Shown: positions 7,530-13,652, counted from the first letter of the stretch. The stretch: DNA of 18,567 nt from JBBDXA01 sp040902585 (GCA_040902585.1 JBBDXA010000185.1:1-18567), one strand, 5' to 3'. Numbers and translations are program-made. Notes: a model not told the origin generated them from the letters alone.

Positions 7530-7633
7530 GAGAAGGGCCAAGGGAGAAGGGCCAAGGGCCATGGGAATAAAGCAAAGCATCGGGTGCCTCGGGCGTTTTC
7601 CCTTGGCCCTTGGCCCTCCACCCTCATCCCTTC
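7530..7633. repeat. GGGCCAAGGG palindromic element (family 3), intergenic copy
   Basis: Left arm GGGCCAAGGGCCATGGGAA (7549-7567, preceded by another GGGCCAAGGG unit from 7535) faces right arm TTCCCTTGGCCCTTGGCCC (7598-7616), differing at one base. The flank CCCTCATCCCTTC (7621-7633) is shared with the copy inside uvrB. It occupies the whole gap between the Sua5-phosphatase gene and the stop codon of the gene ending at 7634. Confidence 0.85.
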
Positions 7634-8122
7634 CTATTCAATCTTCGGCTCCACCTGTGTCGCCACCGCTCGCAGATACGCATCCAGATACTTCGAGACG
7701 AACACTTCCAACGCCGCGACGGTCAGGTTGTGATCCCTGCCCCACACGCTGACGCGCAGGTCCACGAACTCGGGATCGAGCTGAATCAAATAGTCATCGC
7801 TCCTGGCGACGGCGGTCTTGAGTTTCTGATGGTAGTAGGCGCTGAGGGCGTTGACGCCGGGGCCGCCCACACTGATCGTCGGCCGACCTTGCAGGGCTTC
7901 ATCGTTCACGTACCAGATATCGCTGCACACGATGGGCATCACCGGCGGGTTGATCGCCTGGCCATGCTTCTCCAGCCAGGCGCGGATGCGTTCGACGAGG
8001 CGATAAGCGAGAGGGCGGTCCGCTGTCTCCGCCCGCAGGTGGGCACCGACCACGACGAGCAGAAGGTTCGCCGGGTCGGGCTGCGGCTGTGAGTCGGAGC
8101 TTTCGGATTCGGAGTCGGACAT
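7634..8122 (-). CDS. Conserved protein of unknown function
   Basis: 162 residues, soluble, no signal peptide or membrane helix. After an acidic Ser-rich start (1-17) come a hydrophobic strand NLLLVVVGAHLR, an RPLAYRLVERIRAWL helix, VCSDIWYVNDEAL (65-76), TISVGGPGVNALSAY (82-96) and a C-terminal helix ending VSKYLDAYLRAV. The Gly-rich GGPGVNALSAY loop and WGRDHN look conserved and could bind a ligand, but I cannot name a family with known function. I associate this protein type with planctomycetes. The ATG at 8122 lies exactly 6 bases after a TACAAT on the same strand (8134-8129), so the message may be leaderless. Confidence 0.75.
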   Translation of the reverse strand: MSDSESESSDSQPQPDPANLLLVVVGAHLRAETADRPLAYRLVERIRAWLEKHGQAINPPVMPIVCSDIWYVNDEALQGRPTISVGGPGVNALSAYYHQKLKTAVARSDDYLIQLDPEFVDLRVSVWGRDHNLTVAALEVFVSKYLDAYLRAVATQVEPKIE

Positions 8123-8170
8123 GCGGGTATTGTAGGAAACCCGCGCGGCCGGGGCGTGAAGCGGGCGCGA

Positions 8171-8584
8171 TTACTCGGCCGGTTCAAAACTGTGGCCGTA
8201 CACAGCGATGGCGAATCGCTTGGTCTTCTCGTCGTAGCGCGTGTAGGCCGTGCCTTTCCAGCCGACCTTCAGGCGCTCCGGAATCTTGGGCCCCGCCTCG
8301 GGGATGATGGAAAACCTGTCATAAGACTCAACCTTGATGGTCTGTCCGGCCTTGACGCCTTCGCCGCTGCGGATCACCTCGATGATCTTCATCGTGTAGA
8401 TGATCTCAACGGTGTTCAAGTTTTTGGAGGCAACATCGATCTTCGTCACCTCAATGACAAAGACTTCCTTCGCGTTATCCTTCATCCGCTTGACGTTGTC
8501 AGGCGAGATCGCTGAGCGGGCGGCGAAGGTTGGGAACAGGACTGCGAGAAGGGCGATGATGGCTGTGCGGTGATGGGTACTCAT
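8171..8584 (-). CDS. Exported protein of unknown function
   Basis: 137 residues with a signal peptide (hydrophobic AIIALLAVLFPTF, likely cut after ARSA near residue 25). The mature part is rich in beta strands (VFVIEVTKIDVAS, TVEIIYTMKIIEVI, GQTIKVESYDR) and has the look of a small OB- or Ig-like secreted domain. I do not recognise a family. A strong ribosome site, AAAGGAG, lies 6 bases before the ATG, supporting this start. The gene sits 36 bases upstream of the gene at 8122 on the same strand and could be co-transcribed with it. A REP-like pair separates it from argF. Confidence 0.75.
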   Translation of the reverse strand: MSTHHRTAIIALLAVLFPTFAARSAISPDNVKRMKDNAKEVFVIEVTKIDVASKNLNTVEIIYTMKIIEVIRSGEGVKAGQTIKVESYDRFSIIPEAGPKIPERLKVGWKGTAYTRYDEKTKRFAIAVYGHSFEPAE

Positions 8585-8647
8585 GACGGCTCCTTTGGGA
8601 TTGGGAATCGTCAGGTGAAGTGAACAAGGCGCGCGAATGGTTCAGTG

Positions 8648-8769
8648 GAGCACCATCCCGACAGGGTGGTGCTATTGGCGCACTGCTTTCTTTGGTGTCG
8701 CGTTCTGTCGCGCCATTCGCGCAACAGGTTTGCGTGCGCCGATAGCACCACCCTGTCGGGATGGTGCTC
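8648..8769. repeat. REP-like inverted pair (family 2), best conserved
   Basis: Palindrome 8648-8673 (GAGCACCATCCC, GACA, GGGTGGTGCT) faces 8744-8769, its exact reverse complement. The inverted arms extend inward (ATTGGCGCAC / GTGCGCCGAT), giving about 37-bp arms and a roughly 50-base loop. A partial extra copy, GATGGTGCTC, at 8771-8780 reaches into the argF stop codon. Confidence 0.88.
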
Positions 8770-8778
8770 CGATGGTGC

Positions 8779-9756
8779 TCACCTTCCGCCCATGAGCACC
8801 GCGAGCAACCCCTTCTGCGCGTGCAGCCGGTTGTGCGCCTGCGGGAAGACGCGACTGCGCGGGCCGTCCATCACGCTGTCGGTGATTTCGATGCCGCGGT
8901 AGGCGGGCAGGCAGTGCAGCACGATGCAGTGCTGCGGCGCTTTCGCGAGGAGAGCATCGTTGATCTGAAAACCTTCGAACGCGCTCTTGCGGATCGCCGC
9001 TTCGGTTTCCTGCCCCATGCTGATCCAGGTGTCGGCGTACACCGCGTCGGCGTAGCGCACGGCATCGATCGGATCCTGCATCAGTTCCATGTTCAGGTCC
9101 GGGCAGTGGCCCATGATCGTGTCGGCGACTTCCTGCGTGATCTCATATCCCGGCGGACTCGCCAATACGAAGTTCATCCCGAGCCGGCCGCACATCACGG
9201 CCAGCGAGTGGGCGACGTTGTTGCCGTCGCCGACGAAGGTGAGCGTGCGGCCCTTCAGGTCGCGCCCGAACTCATCCATCATCGTCATCGCATCGGCGAG
9301 GGCCTGACACGGGTGTGAGAAATCAGAAAGGGCGTTGATGACCGGCACGGTGCTGTACTCGGCGAGCTCGACGAGCTTGTGATGCTCGAAGACGCGGGCC
9401 ATGATGCCATGCACCATGCCGGCGAGAACGCGGGCGACATCGGCGGGGCTTTCGCGCTTGCCCAGGCCGACCTGTTCGCTGACCATCGGGATGCAGGTGC
9501 CGCCGAGCTCGAACATCGCCTGCTGAAAGCTGACGTTGGTGCGCAGCGAAGGCTTCTCGAAGATCATCGCCAGGGTCTTGCCTTTGAGGATCGGTTCGTT
9601 GGCCTTGCCGGCGATGCGCTGGTCGCGCAGGCGGTAGGCTTCATCGAAGATGCGCATGAGCACATCGGTGGGCGTCTGGGCGACGGTGATAAAATGCTGA
9701 ACCGCGCTGGATTGCGGATTGCGGATCGCGGATTGCGGATTGGCAAGCTTGGTCAT
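8779..9756 (-). CDS. argF: Ornithine carbamoyltransferase
   Basis: A 325-residue enzyme that joins carbamoyl phosphate and ornithine to make citrulline. Motifs: carbamoyl-phosphate site SLRTN (70-74, usually SxRTR), HPCQALADAMTM, DTWISMGQE, and HCLPAYRG with downstream NRLHAQKGLL. The final Arg of SxRTR is Asn here, which is unusual. The start at 9756 is supported by GAGGTG 4 bases upstream. Residues 6-17 (NPQSAIRNPQSS) come from an ATTGCGG DNA repeat inside the gene; homology to the family begins at about VQHFITV (19-25). The stop codon overlaps a partial REP-like unit. argB lies upstream on the same strand. A related transcarbamylase (acetyl- or succinylornithine-specific) cannot be fully excluded without modelling. 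Confidence 0.9.
   Translation of the reverse strand: MTKLANPQSAIRNPQSSAVQHFITVAQTPTDVLMRIFDEAYRLRDQRIAGKANEPILKGKTLAMIFEKPSLRTNVSFQQAMFELGGTCIPMVSEQVGLGKRESPADVARVLAGMVHGIMARVFEHHKLVELAEYSTVPVINALSDFSHPCQALADAMTMMDEFGRDLKGRTLTFVGDGNNVAHSLAVMCGRLGMNFVLASPPGYEITQEVADTIMGHCPDLNMELMQDPIDAVRYADAVYADTWISMGQETEAAIRKSAFEGFQINDALLAKAPQHCIVLHCLPAYRGIEITDSVMDGPRSRVFPQAHNRLHAQKGLLAVLMGGR
9710..9742 (-). repeat. ATTGCGG direct repeat inside argF start
   Basis: Four imperfect 7-9 base units, ATTGCGG ATTGCGG ATCGCGG ATTGCGG ATTGG on the plus strand. They lie within the first 17 codons of argF and are translated as NPQSAIRNPQS. The same simple repeat type is common between genes in many bacterial genomes. 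Confidence 0.75.
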
Positions 9757-9795
9757 GGGGCACCTCGAGAGGAGCAGTGGTGTTGTTCTGTCAAA

Positions 9796-9966
9796 CTCCC
9801 CTCCCTCCTAGGGAGGGGCTGGGGGAGGGTCGGGCAAGCGGACGTTTGTCGCGCTATCTTGCGGAAGGTTTCACGGTCGGTTTCAACGCGGGGTCCTTGG
9901 ACGAATCGTACACAAGGTGATCGTATGCTCGACCCTCCCCTAACCCCTCCCTGAGAGGGAGGGGAA
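9796..9966. repeat. CCCCTCCCT/AGGGAGGGG inverted pair (family 4)
   Basis: Two facing units. 9798-9818 is CCCCTCCCT, CCT, AGGGAGGGG, followed by CTGGGGGAGGGTCGG. 9944-9964 is CCCCTCCCT, GAG, AGGGAGGGG, preceded by CGACCCTCCCCTAAC. Each unit is a hairpin and the two are inverted with respect to each other. They fill the gap between argB and argF. G runs in both meet the G-quadruplex rule. Confidence 0.8.
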
Positions 9967-9985
9967 TCGGAAAAGGCCGCTCACC

Positions 9986-10879
9986 TCACAACACTATCTC
10001 AGTCCCCACGCCGCCGGCTGTGTACACCTCCAGCATCAGCGAGTGTTTCAGGCGACCGTCGATCACGTGGACTTTGTTCACGCCGCCTTCCAGCGCGGTG
10101 AAGGCCGCTTCGACCTTGGGGAGCATACCCGCGCTGATCACGCCGGTCTCGACCAGTTCTTCGATCTGCGCTTTGGTCAGGTGCGACGCAATGCTGTCGA
10201 CATTGTCCGCTTTCGTGCGGATGCCGTGGGTATCGGAGACGAGCACGAGCTTGTCCGCCTTCACCGCCGCGGCCACGTGCCCAGCCACGCTGTCGGCATT
10301 CACATTCAGCTTGCTGCCCGAAGGGTCGCGGGCGATCGGGGCGATGACCGGAATCCACTCCGCTTCCAGCAGGGCACGCAGCAGGGGGGCGTTGACCCAA
10401 GTCACCTCGCCGACGAAACCGACATCGACTCGCCGGGGCGTATCGCCTTCTTTTTCAGGCGGCGCTTCCAGGAACATCTTCCGCGCGAAGACAGCACAGC
10501 TCGACAGGCTGTGCAGGCCCATGCCTTTGTGTTCCAGGGCGTTGATGTGGTTCACGATCACTTTATTGATGTCATTGACCAGCACGTGCTCAGCGATGGC
10601 GAGCGTGCGTTCATCGGTGTAGCGCCGGCCCTGCACGAAGATTGCTTCGAGGCCGGCCTTCTTCATGGCGTCGGTGATGCCCTTGCCGCCGCCGTGGACG
10701 ATGATGGGGCGCATGCCCACGGCATCCATGAAGCAGACATCCTGCACCAGGCTGGCGAGGGTTTCGGGCTCATCCATGATGGAGCCGCCGACCTTGACCA
10801 CGATGGTCTTGCCTTCGAACTGGCGGATGTACTTGTGAGCTTCGACGAGGGCGGCGGCTTTGGCGATGGCGTCCTGCAT
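9986..10879 (-). CDS. argB: Acetylglutamate kinase
   Basis: A 297-residue enzyme that phosphorylates N-acetylglutamate, the second step of arginine synthesis. Motifs: VVKVGGS with Lys 29, IVHGGGKGI (60-68), then LNVNADSVAGHVAAAVKADK and LVLVSDTHGI for nucleotide and substrate binding, and SAGMLPKV near the end. The N-terminal helix (AIAKAAALVEAHKYIRQFEGK) matches the extension of arginine-inhibited kinases, so feedback control by arginine is likely. The start at 10879 gives the standard length; in-frame sequence upstream to 11026 shows no family homology. argF follows 229 bases later on the same strand with a repeat pair between. Confidence 0.95.
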   Translation of the reverse strand: MQDAIAKAAALVEAHKYIRQFEGKTIVVKVGGSIMDEPETLASLVQDVCFMDAVGMRPIIVHGGGKGITDAMKKAGLEAIFVQGRRYTDERTLAIAEHVLVNDINKVIVNHINALEHKGMGLHSLSSCAVFARKMFLEAPPEKEGDTPRRVDVGFVGEVTWVNAPLLRALLEAEWIPVIAPIARDPSGSKLNVNADSVAGHVAAAVKADKLVLVSDTHGIRTKADNVDSIASHLTKAQIEELVETGVISAGMLPKVEAAFTALEGGVNKVHVIDGRLKHSLMLEVYTAGGVGTEIVL

Positions 10880-11046
10880 GGGGCGGGTACCTGATTCAGC
10901 AATGCGAATAGAACGGGCGGCGAGCCCGACGGCGAACCCTATTCGGGAGGCGTTGTTCTCGGGTCGTGCAACGAAGGCGAATCCGAGAGAATCCCGCAGT
11001 TTATCCAAGGCCGGCTGAGCGTGCAAAAGGGCGGGGCGTTTCGGCA
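10880..11046 (-). other. argB upstream region without a gene
   Basis: No coding sequence is supported. A stem CGAATAG (10905-10911) / CTATTCG (10939-10945) encloses GGGC-GGCGA-GCCC (10915-10927), so the argB leader could fold. ATTC and GAAT half-sites 8 bases apart occur near 10894-10909, but in the wrong order for a classical ARG box. No clear promoter was found. Confidence 0.35.
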
Positions 11047-11155
11047 GGGTGCCATGGGTAAGCGAGTCCGCGAGCTTACCCGTGCAGTGGGTCGCAGGCT
11101 CCCGACACGGGTAAGCTNNNNNNNNNNCTCGCGGACTCGCTTACCCATGGCACCC
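11047..11155. repeat. Large nested palindromic element (family 1)
   Basis: The left arm 11047-11074 and right arm 11128-11155 are perfect 28-bp reverse complements, starting GGGTGCCATGGGTAAGCGAG. Next inward, AGCTTACCCGTG (11073-11084) matches CACGGGTAAGCT (11106-11117), giving about 38-bp arms around a 21-base loop. Each arm also contains its own hairpin, GGGTAAGC/GCTTACCC. The scaffold gap lies inside it. The family recurs at 1455-1565 and 1-22. Confidence 0.85.
11118..11127. other. Assembly gap (10 N)
   Basis: Ten Ns join two contigs inside the large palindrome. If the arms are perfectly paired, the contig ends already overlap by two bases (CT), so no sequence need be missing; the Ns look like a fixed-size placeholder. 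Confidence 0.9.
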
Positions 11156-11552
11156 AAACTATTCACCCAAACTATTCACCCAATCGATTCAAGCGACCAG
11201 CGCGAATGGTGATCGCCCTTGCCCGACGCGCGGTTCTCGTATTCATCAGTCGTGTTGCTTCAACGCCACATGTTCGCACGACTGTCAGCATCGGACCTTC
11301 CTTCCGCGGGAGGCGGTTCACCGCCGCGCGAAACGGTCCTGCCCTGTTCGCTCCACGCATCAGGCCCGCATGAAACGCCTGTTTTTCAGGCCTTTGGTCG
11401 AAAGGCGGAGCGTCGCCCGCCGCGTTCATTGCTTCGCTGGAACCTTCGCTGGCATCACCCTTGCCCCTGCCCTTTCGCAGCAACGCGCTGCGGCGGACGC
11501 TCGGGGGCACTCGCCGGTACGACTGAACCTTCCTCGATCAGAAGGGTTTGAA
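11156..11552. other. Unassigned region with small hairpins
   Basis: About 400 bases between the palindrome and the GDSL gene. I find no convincing gene on either strand. Visible structures: GGCGGTTCACCGCC, GCCTG-TTTTT-CAGGC (11377-11391) and GCCTTT-GGTCG-AAAGGC (11390-11406), the last two directly adjacent. An open frame runs upstream of the GDSL start to 11370, but it lacks a ribosome site or signal-peptide logic. A structured RNA is possible. Confidence 0.3.
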
Positions 11553-12431
11553 ATGGAAATTCGCGCACTACTCGGAATTCTCGCCGGCGTCATCTTCGCC
11601 ATGCTTCTCGCGCTGGCGGGTTGCTCGCAGGCGATGGGCAGCGATCAGGCTGACTTGACGAACATGCAGAGCGTTCAGCCCAACCCCGCCTGGCTGGAAC
11701 TCGCCCAGCGCGTCCACGCCAAGCACAACGGACAGAAGAATTACGTCGCGCTCATCGGCGACTCGATCACTTTCACCGACGCCTTCTGGACCCCGCTGGA
11801 ATTCACCAGTCCCGAAGACTACCTCAAGAACGACGGCCTGCCCCTCACGCCCGACGGCAAGAAGTGGAAGGACACCCTCCTGGGCCTGCGCGGTAAAGGC
11901 ATGGAACATTGCAACGGCAGCGGCTGGCAGGTCGGCCACATCCTTCGCATGATCGATCAGCTCATGCAGCGCGAGAAGCCCAGCATCGCCATCATCATGG
12001 TCGGCACCAACGACGTGGGCAGCGGCAAGTGCCCGCCCGGATACGACGAGCAACTCGAACGCATCGTGCTCAAGTGCCTCGACTACAAGTGCATTCCGAT
12101 CCTCAACACCATTCCGCCGCGCCACGGCAAGGACGAAGCCGTGCTCGAAGCAAACAAGCACATCCGCGCCCTGGCCAAGCGGAAGAAGCTCCCGCTGGTG
12201 GACTACTACGCCGAGATGACCCGACGCCAGCCCATGGAAAAAATGTATGAAACGCTGATGTCCAAAGACGGCATCCATCCCTCCGGCGGCAAGTACACCG
12301 ACTACTCGGATGACAACCTCAGCAAGAGCGGCTACGCCCTGCGGAACTGGATGAACTTCCTCATGGTCCGCGAAATCTACTTCCGCGTCCTGCACCCGCA
12401 AGAGATGGAGAAACTCACCAAGAAGGAATGA
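11553..12431 (+). CDS. SGNH/GDSL-type lipoprotein hydrolase
   Basis: 292 residues. Residues 1-23 are a lipoprotein signal (GVIFAMLLALAG) with lipobox LAGC and lipidated Cys 24, so the protein should be anchored in a membrane and face outward. The SGNH blocks are: I, ALIGDSIT with nucleophile Ser 71; II, NGSGWQVG with Gly 124; III, VGTNDV with Asn 153; V, DGIHPSG with Asp 239 and His 242. The catalytic set is complete. This family removes acyl or acetyl groups from lipids or polysaccharides; the closest type here is the sialate-esterase/platelet-activating-factor hydrolase-like group common in planctomycetes. The substrate is unknown. GAAGGG lies 6 bases before the ATG at 11553, which decides this start. 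A REP-like pair follows the gene. Confidence 0.9.
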   Translation: MEIRALLGILAGVIFAMLLALAGCSQAMGSDQADLTNMQSVQPNPAWLELAQRVHAKHNGQKNYVALIGDSITFTDAFWTPLEFTSPEDYLKNDGLPLTPDGKKWKDTLLGLRGKGMEHCNGSGWQVGHILRMIDQLMQREKPSIAIIMVGTNDVGSGKCPPGYDEQLERIVLKCLDYKCIPILNTIPPRHGKDEAVLEANKHIRALAKRKKLPLVDYYAEMTRRQPMEKMYETLMSKDGIHPSGGKYTDYSDDNLSKSGYALRNWMNFLMVREIYFRVLHPQEMEKLTKKE

Positions 12432-12472
12432 GCGACGAGTGAAACGAAAAGGAAGGCTGAAGACCGACGCGA

Positions 12473-12607
12473 GAGCACCATCCCGAAAGGGTGGTGCTGT
12501 TTGCGTTCAAACTCCCGGGGTGTACAGCGCATCGGAACGGTCCAACGCGCAAACGAGACGCTGGTGAAAACCTGCGCCGATCGCACCAACCTTTCGAGAT
12601 GGTGCTC
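12473..12607. repeat. REP-like inverted pair (family 2)
   Basis: Palindrome 12473-12498 (GAGCACCATCCC, GAAA, GGGTGGTGCT) faces a more decayed copy at 12583-12607 (GCACCAACC, TTTC, GAGATGGTGCTC), 84 bases apart. It lies between the GDSL gene and the next lipoprotein gene. The remaining bases of 12432-12665 hold the promoter noted below. Confidence 0.8.
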
Positions 12608-12609
12608 CC

Positions 12610-12638
12610 TTGGGCCTTCGCTTCGGTTCTGGTACGAT
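12610..12638 (+). promoter_or_regulatory. Weak candidate promoter
   Basis: TTGGGC (12610-12615), a 17-base spacer and TACGAT (12633-12638). The -35 box is poor. It begins just after the REP-like right unit, and the ribosome site GGAG (12655-12658) follows at a suitable distance. Confidence 0.35.
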
Positions 12639-12665
12639 GCGGTTGGTCATCTTCGGAGACGCATC

Positions 12666-13328
12666 ATGATGTGGGAAAAAGTACGCTGGCTCTTCTTCTG
12701 GGTCTGCATGGTTCTCTGGTTCGGGAACGCATGGGGCTGCGCCACTTCGGGCGACCGCATGCACTACACCTCGCTGCCCGCGCCGCGCCCAGCCCCGCAG
12801 CCACAGCAGGAAGACCGCAAGGAACGGCGCGTGGAACTGGTGTGGGAAGTGACGCCGCAGGGCGATCATCTCGTTTACGCCCAGAACGTAACACCCAACG
12901 CAACACAGGACGCAACACAGGACGCGACGCCTGATGCAACGCCCGATGCAACGCCCGATGCGACAGCGCCGATTGCCGCCGCCAAAGCCGCGCCGAAGAA
13001 TGACACCGAGACTTCACTCCGCAGCGATTCACTCGATCGTTCGCACTGGCCTAAGGTGAAAGTCGGTGCGATGGTCGGTACCACGCAGCACTTTCCCGTG
13101 TACTTTCGCGACTGTCCGATCATCGCACGGCCTGAGCCGGCGATCCGGTTCAGCGATCCGCAGGAGACGCAACTCGAGGCCGCGCTGGCGGGATATGAAG
13201 ACGGCAAGTGGGACGCCCATCACTGGATTCAGGTGCCGGTGCAGCCGCTGAAGTTCGCGGTGGATCTGGTCGCCTGGCCGGTGTACGCGGTGATGAGTCC
13301 GCCGTGGAAAGTCGTGACGACGCCGTGA
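12666..13328 (+). CDS. Putative lipoprotein with ATPD repeat
   Basis: 220 residues from ATG 12666, with GGAG 7 bases upstream; a second ATG follows directly. Residues 5-24 are hydrophobic and end NAWG-Cys 25, an imperfect lipobox, so lipid anchoring is plausible but not certain. A Pro/Gln-rich stretch (PAPRPAPQPQQ) is followed by a tetrapeptide repeat ATQD/ATPD at residues 79-100. The C-terminal 80 residues look folded and end in a hydrophobic segment, PLKFAVDLVAWPVYAVMSPP, of a kind I associate with planctomycete orphan proteins. No function can be assigned. It is convergent with the small gene at 13380. Confidence 0.7.
   Translation: MMWEKVRWLFFWVCMVLWFGNAWGCATSGDRMHYTSLPAPRPAPQPQQEDRKERRVELVWEVTPQGDHLVYAQNVTPNATQDATQDATPDATPDATPDATAPIAAAKAAPKNDTETSLRSDSLDRSHWPKVKVGAMVGTTQHFPVYFRDCPIIARPEPAIRFSDPQETQLEAALAGYEDGKWDAHHWIQVPVQPLKFAVDLVAWPVYAVMSPPWKVVTTP
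12900..12965 (+). repeat. 12-bp coding tandem repeat
   Basis: About five and a half units of GCAACGCCCGAT / GCAACACAGGAC keep the frame and encode ATQD-ATQD-ATPD-ATPD-ATPD-AT. Copy number probably varies between strains through slippage. Confidence 0.85.
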
Positions 13329-13379
13329 GGCGCGCAGGTTTCATGTCTTGTGTGAAGTGAGTGATTGAAGTGTGCCTGC

Positions 13380-13589
13380 TCAGGCCGCTTCGAGCGCTTC
13401 AAACGCCGCAATCTGGTTGACGCGAAGCATTGCCCAGCGGTCGCTGCGCGGGTAGTACACAGTAATTTGCGATTGGCCCATCGCCACCAGATGTGGGTCC
13501 GTCACTTCGATCATCGATCCGCTTGTGAGGACGATGCGGAAAGGCTCGAAGGGAATCTTGTTCAGCAATTCTTCCAGAGATTGAAGCAT
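13380..13589 (-). CDS. Small conserved protein, unknown function
   Basis: 69 residues: an N-terminal helix (LQSLEELLNK), then PFEPFRIVLTSGSMIEVTDPHLVAMGQSQITVYY and a closing helix. The pattern PFxPFRIxLxxGxxxxVxxPxxVA belongs to a small orphan family I recall from planctomycetes and some other bacteria; no function is known. The gene is divergent from uvrB with 63 bases between starts. A perfect 9-bp inverted repeat (13561-13569 / 13588-13596) spans the start codon. AGGATAAG lies somewhat far upstream as a possible ribosome site. Its last codons face the gene ending at 13328. Confidence 0.7.
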   Translation of the reverse strand: MLQSLEELLNKIPFEPFRIVLTSGSMIEVTDPHLVAMGQSQITVYYPRSDRWAMLRVNQIAAFEALEAA

Positions 13590-13596
13590 TGCTGAA
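13561..13596 (-). promoter_or_regulatory. Hairpin over the start codon of the small orphan gene
   Basis: TTCAGCAAT (13561-13569) and ATTGCTGAA (13588-13596) are perfect inverted repeats with an 18-base loop. On the minus-strand message the first arm includes the first two bases of the ATG at 13589. Pairing would cover the start codon. Confidence 0.35.
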
Positions 13597-13638
13597 TCTT
13601 ATCCTTGGAAGGCACGAAATCCAAGCCTTTGTCAAACC

Positions 13639-13644
13639 TACAAT
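13639..13644 (+). promoter_or_regulatory. -10 box of uvrB, possibly leaderless
   Basis: TACAAT lies 8 bases before the ATG at 13653 and there is no ribosome site between, so the message may be leaderless. No convincing -35 and no LexA-type box (GAACN4GTTC or CTGN10CAG) is seen. Confidence 0.4.
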
Positions 13645-13652
13645 ACGCTTCT

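Noticed and set aside
10890..10912. ARG box for arginine repression of argB
   Set aside because: Half-sites are ATTC then GAAT, opposite to the classical TGAAT...ATTCA order, and spacing differs.
10880..11026. Extension of ArgB by 49 residues
   Set aside because: The start at 10879 gives the normal length and the expected regulatory helix; the upstream part is not conserved.
11370..11552. N-terminal extension of the GDSL protein to an ATG at 11370
   Set aside because: The extension lacks homology and would bury the lipoprotein signal; GAAGGG directly before 11553 decides the start.
4761..12607. CRISPR array made from the recurring 26-base palindrome
   Set aside because: Copies are kilobases apart, in alternating orientation, without regular spacers or cas genes.
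13590..13652. LexA box upstream of uvrB
   Set aside because: Neither GAACN4GTTC nor CTGN10CAG is present; SOS control cannot be supported from the sequence.
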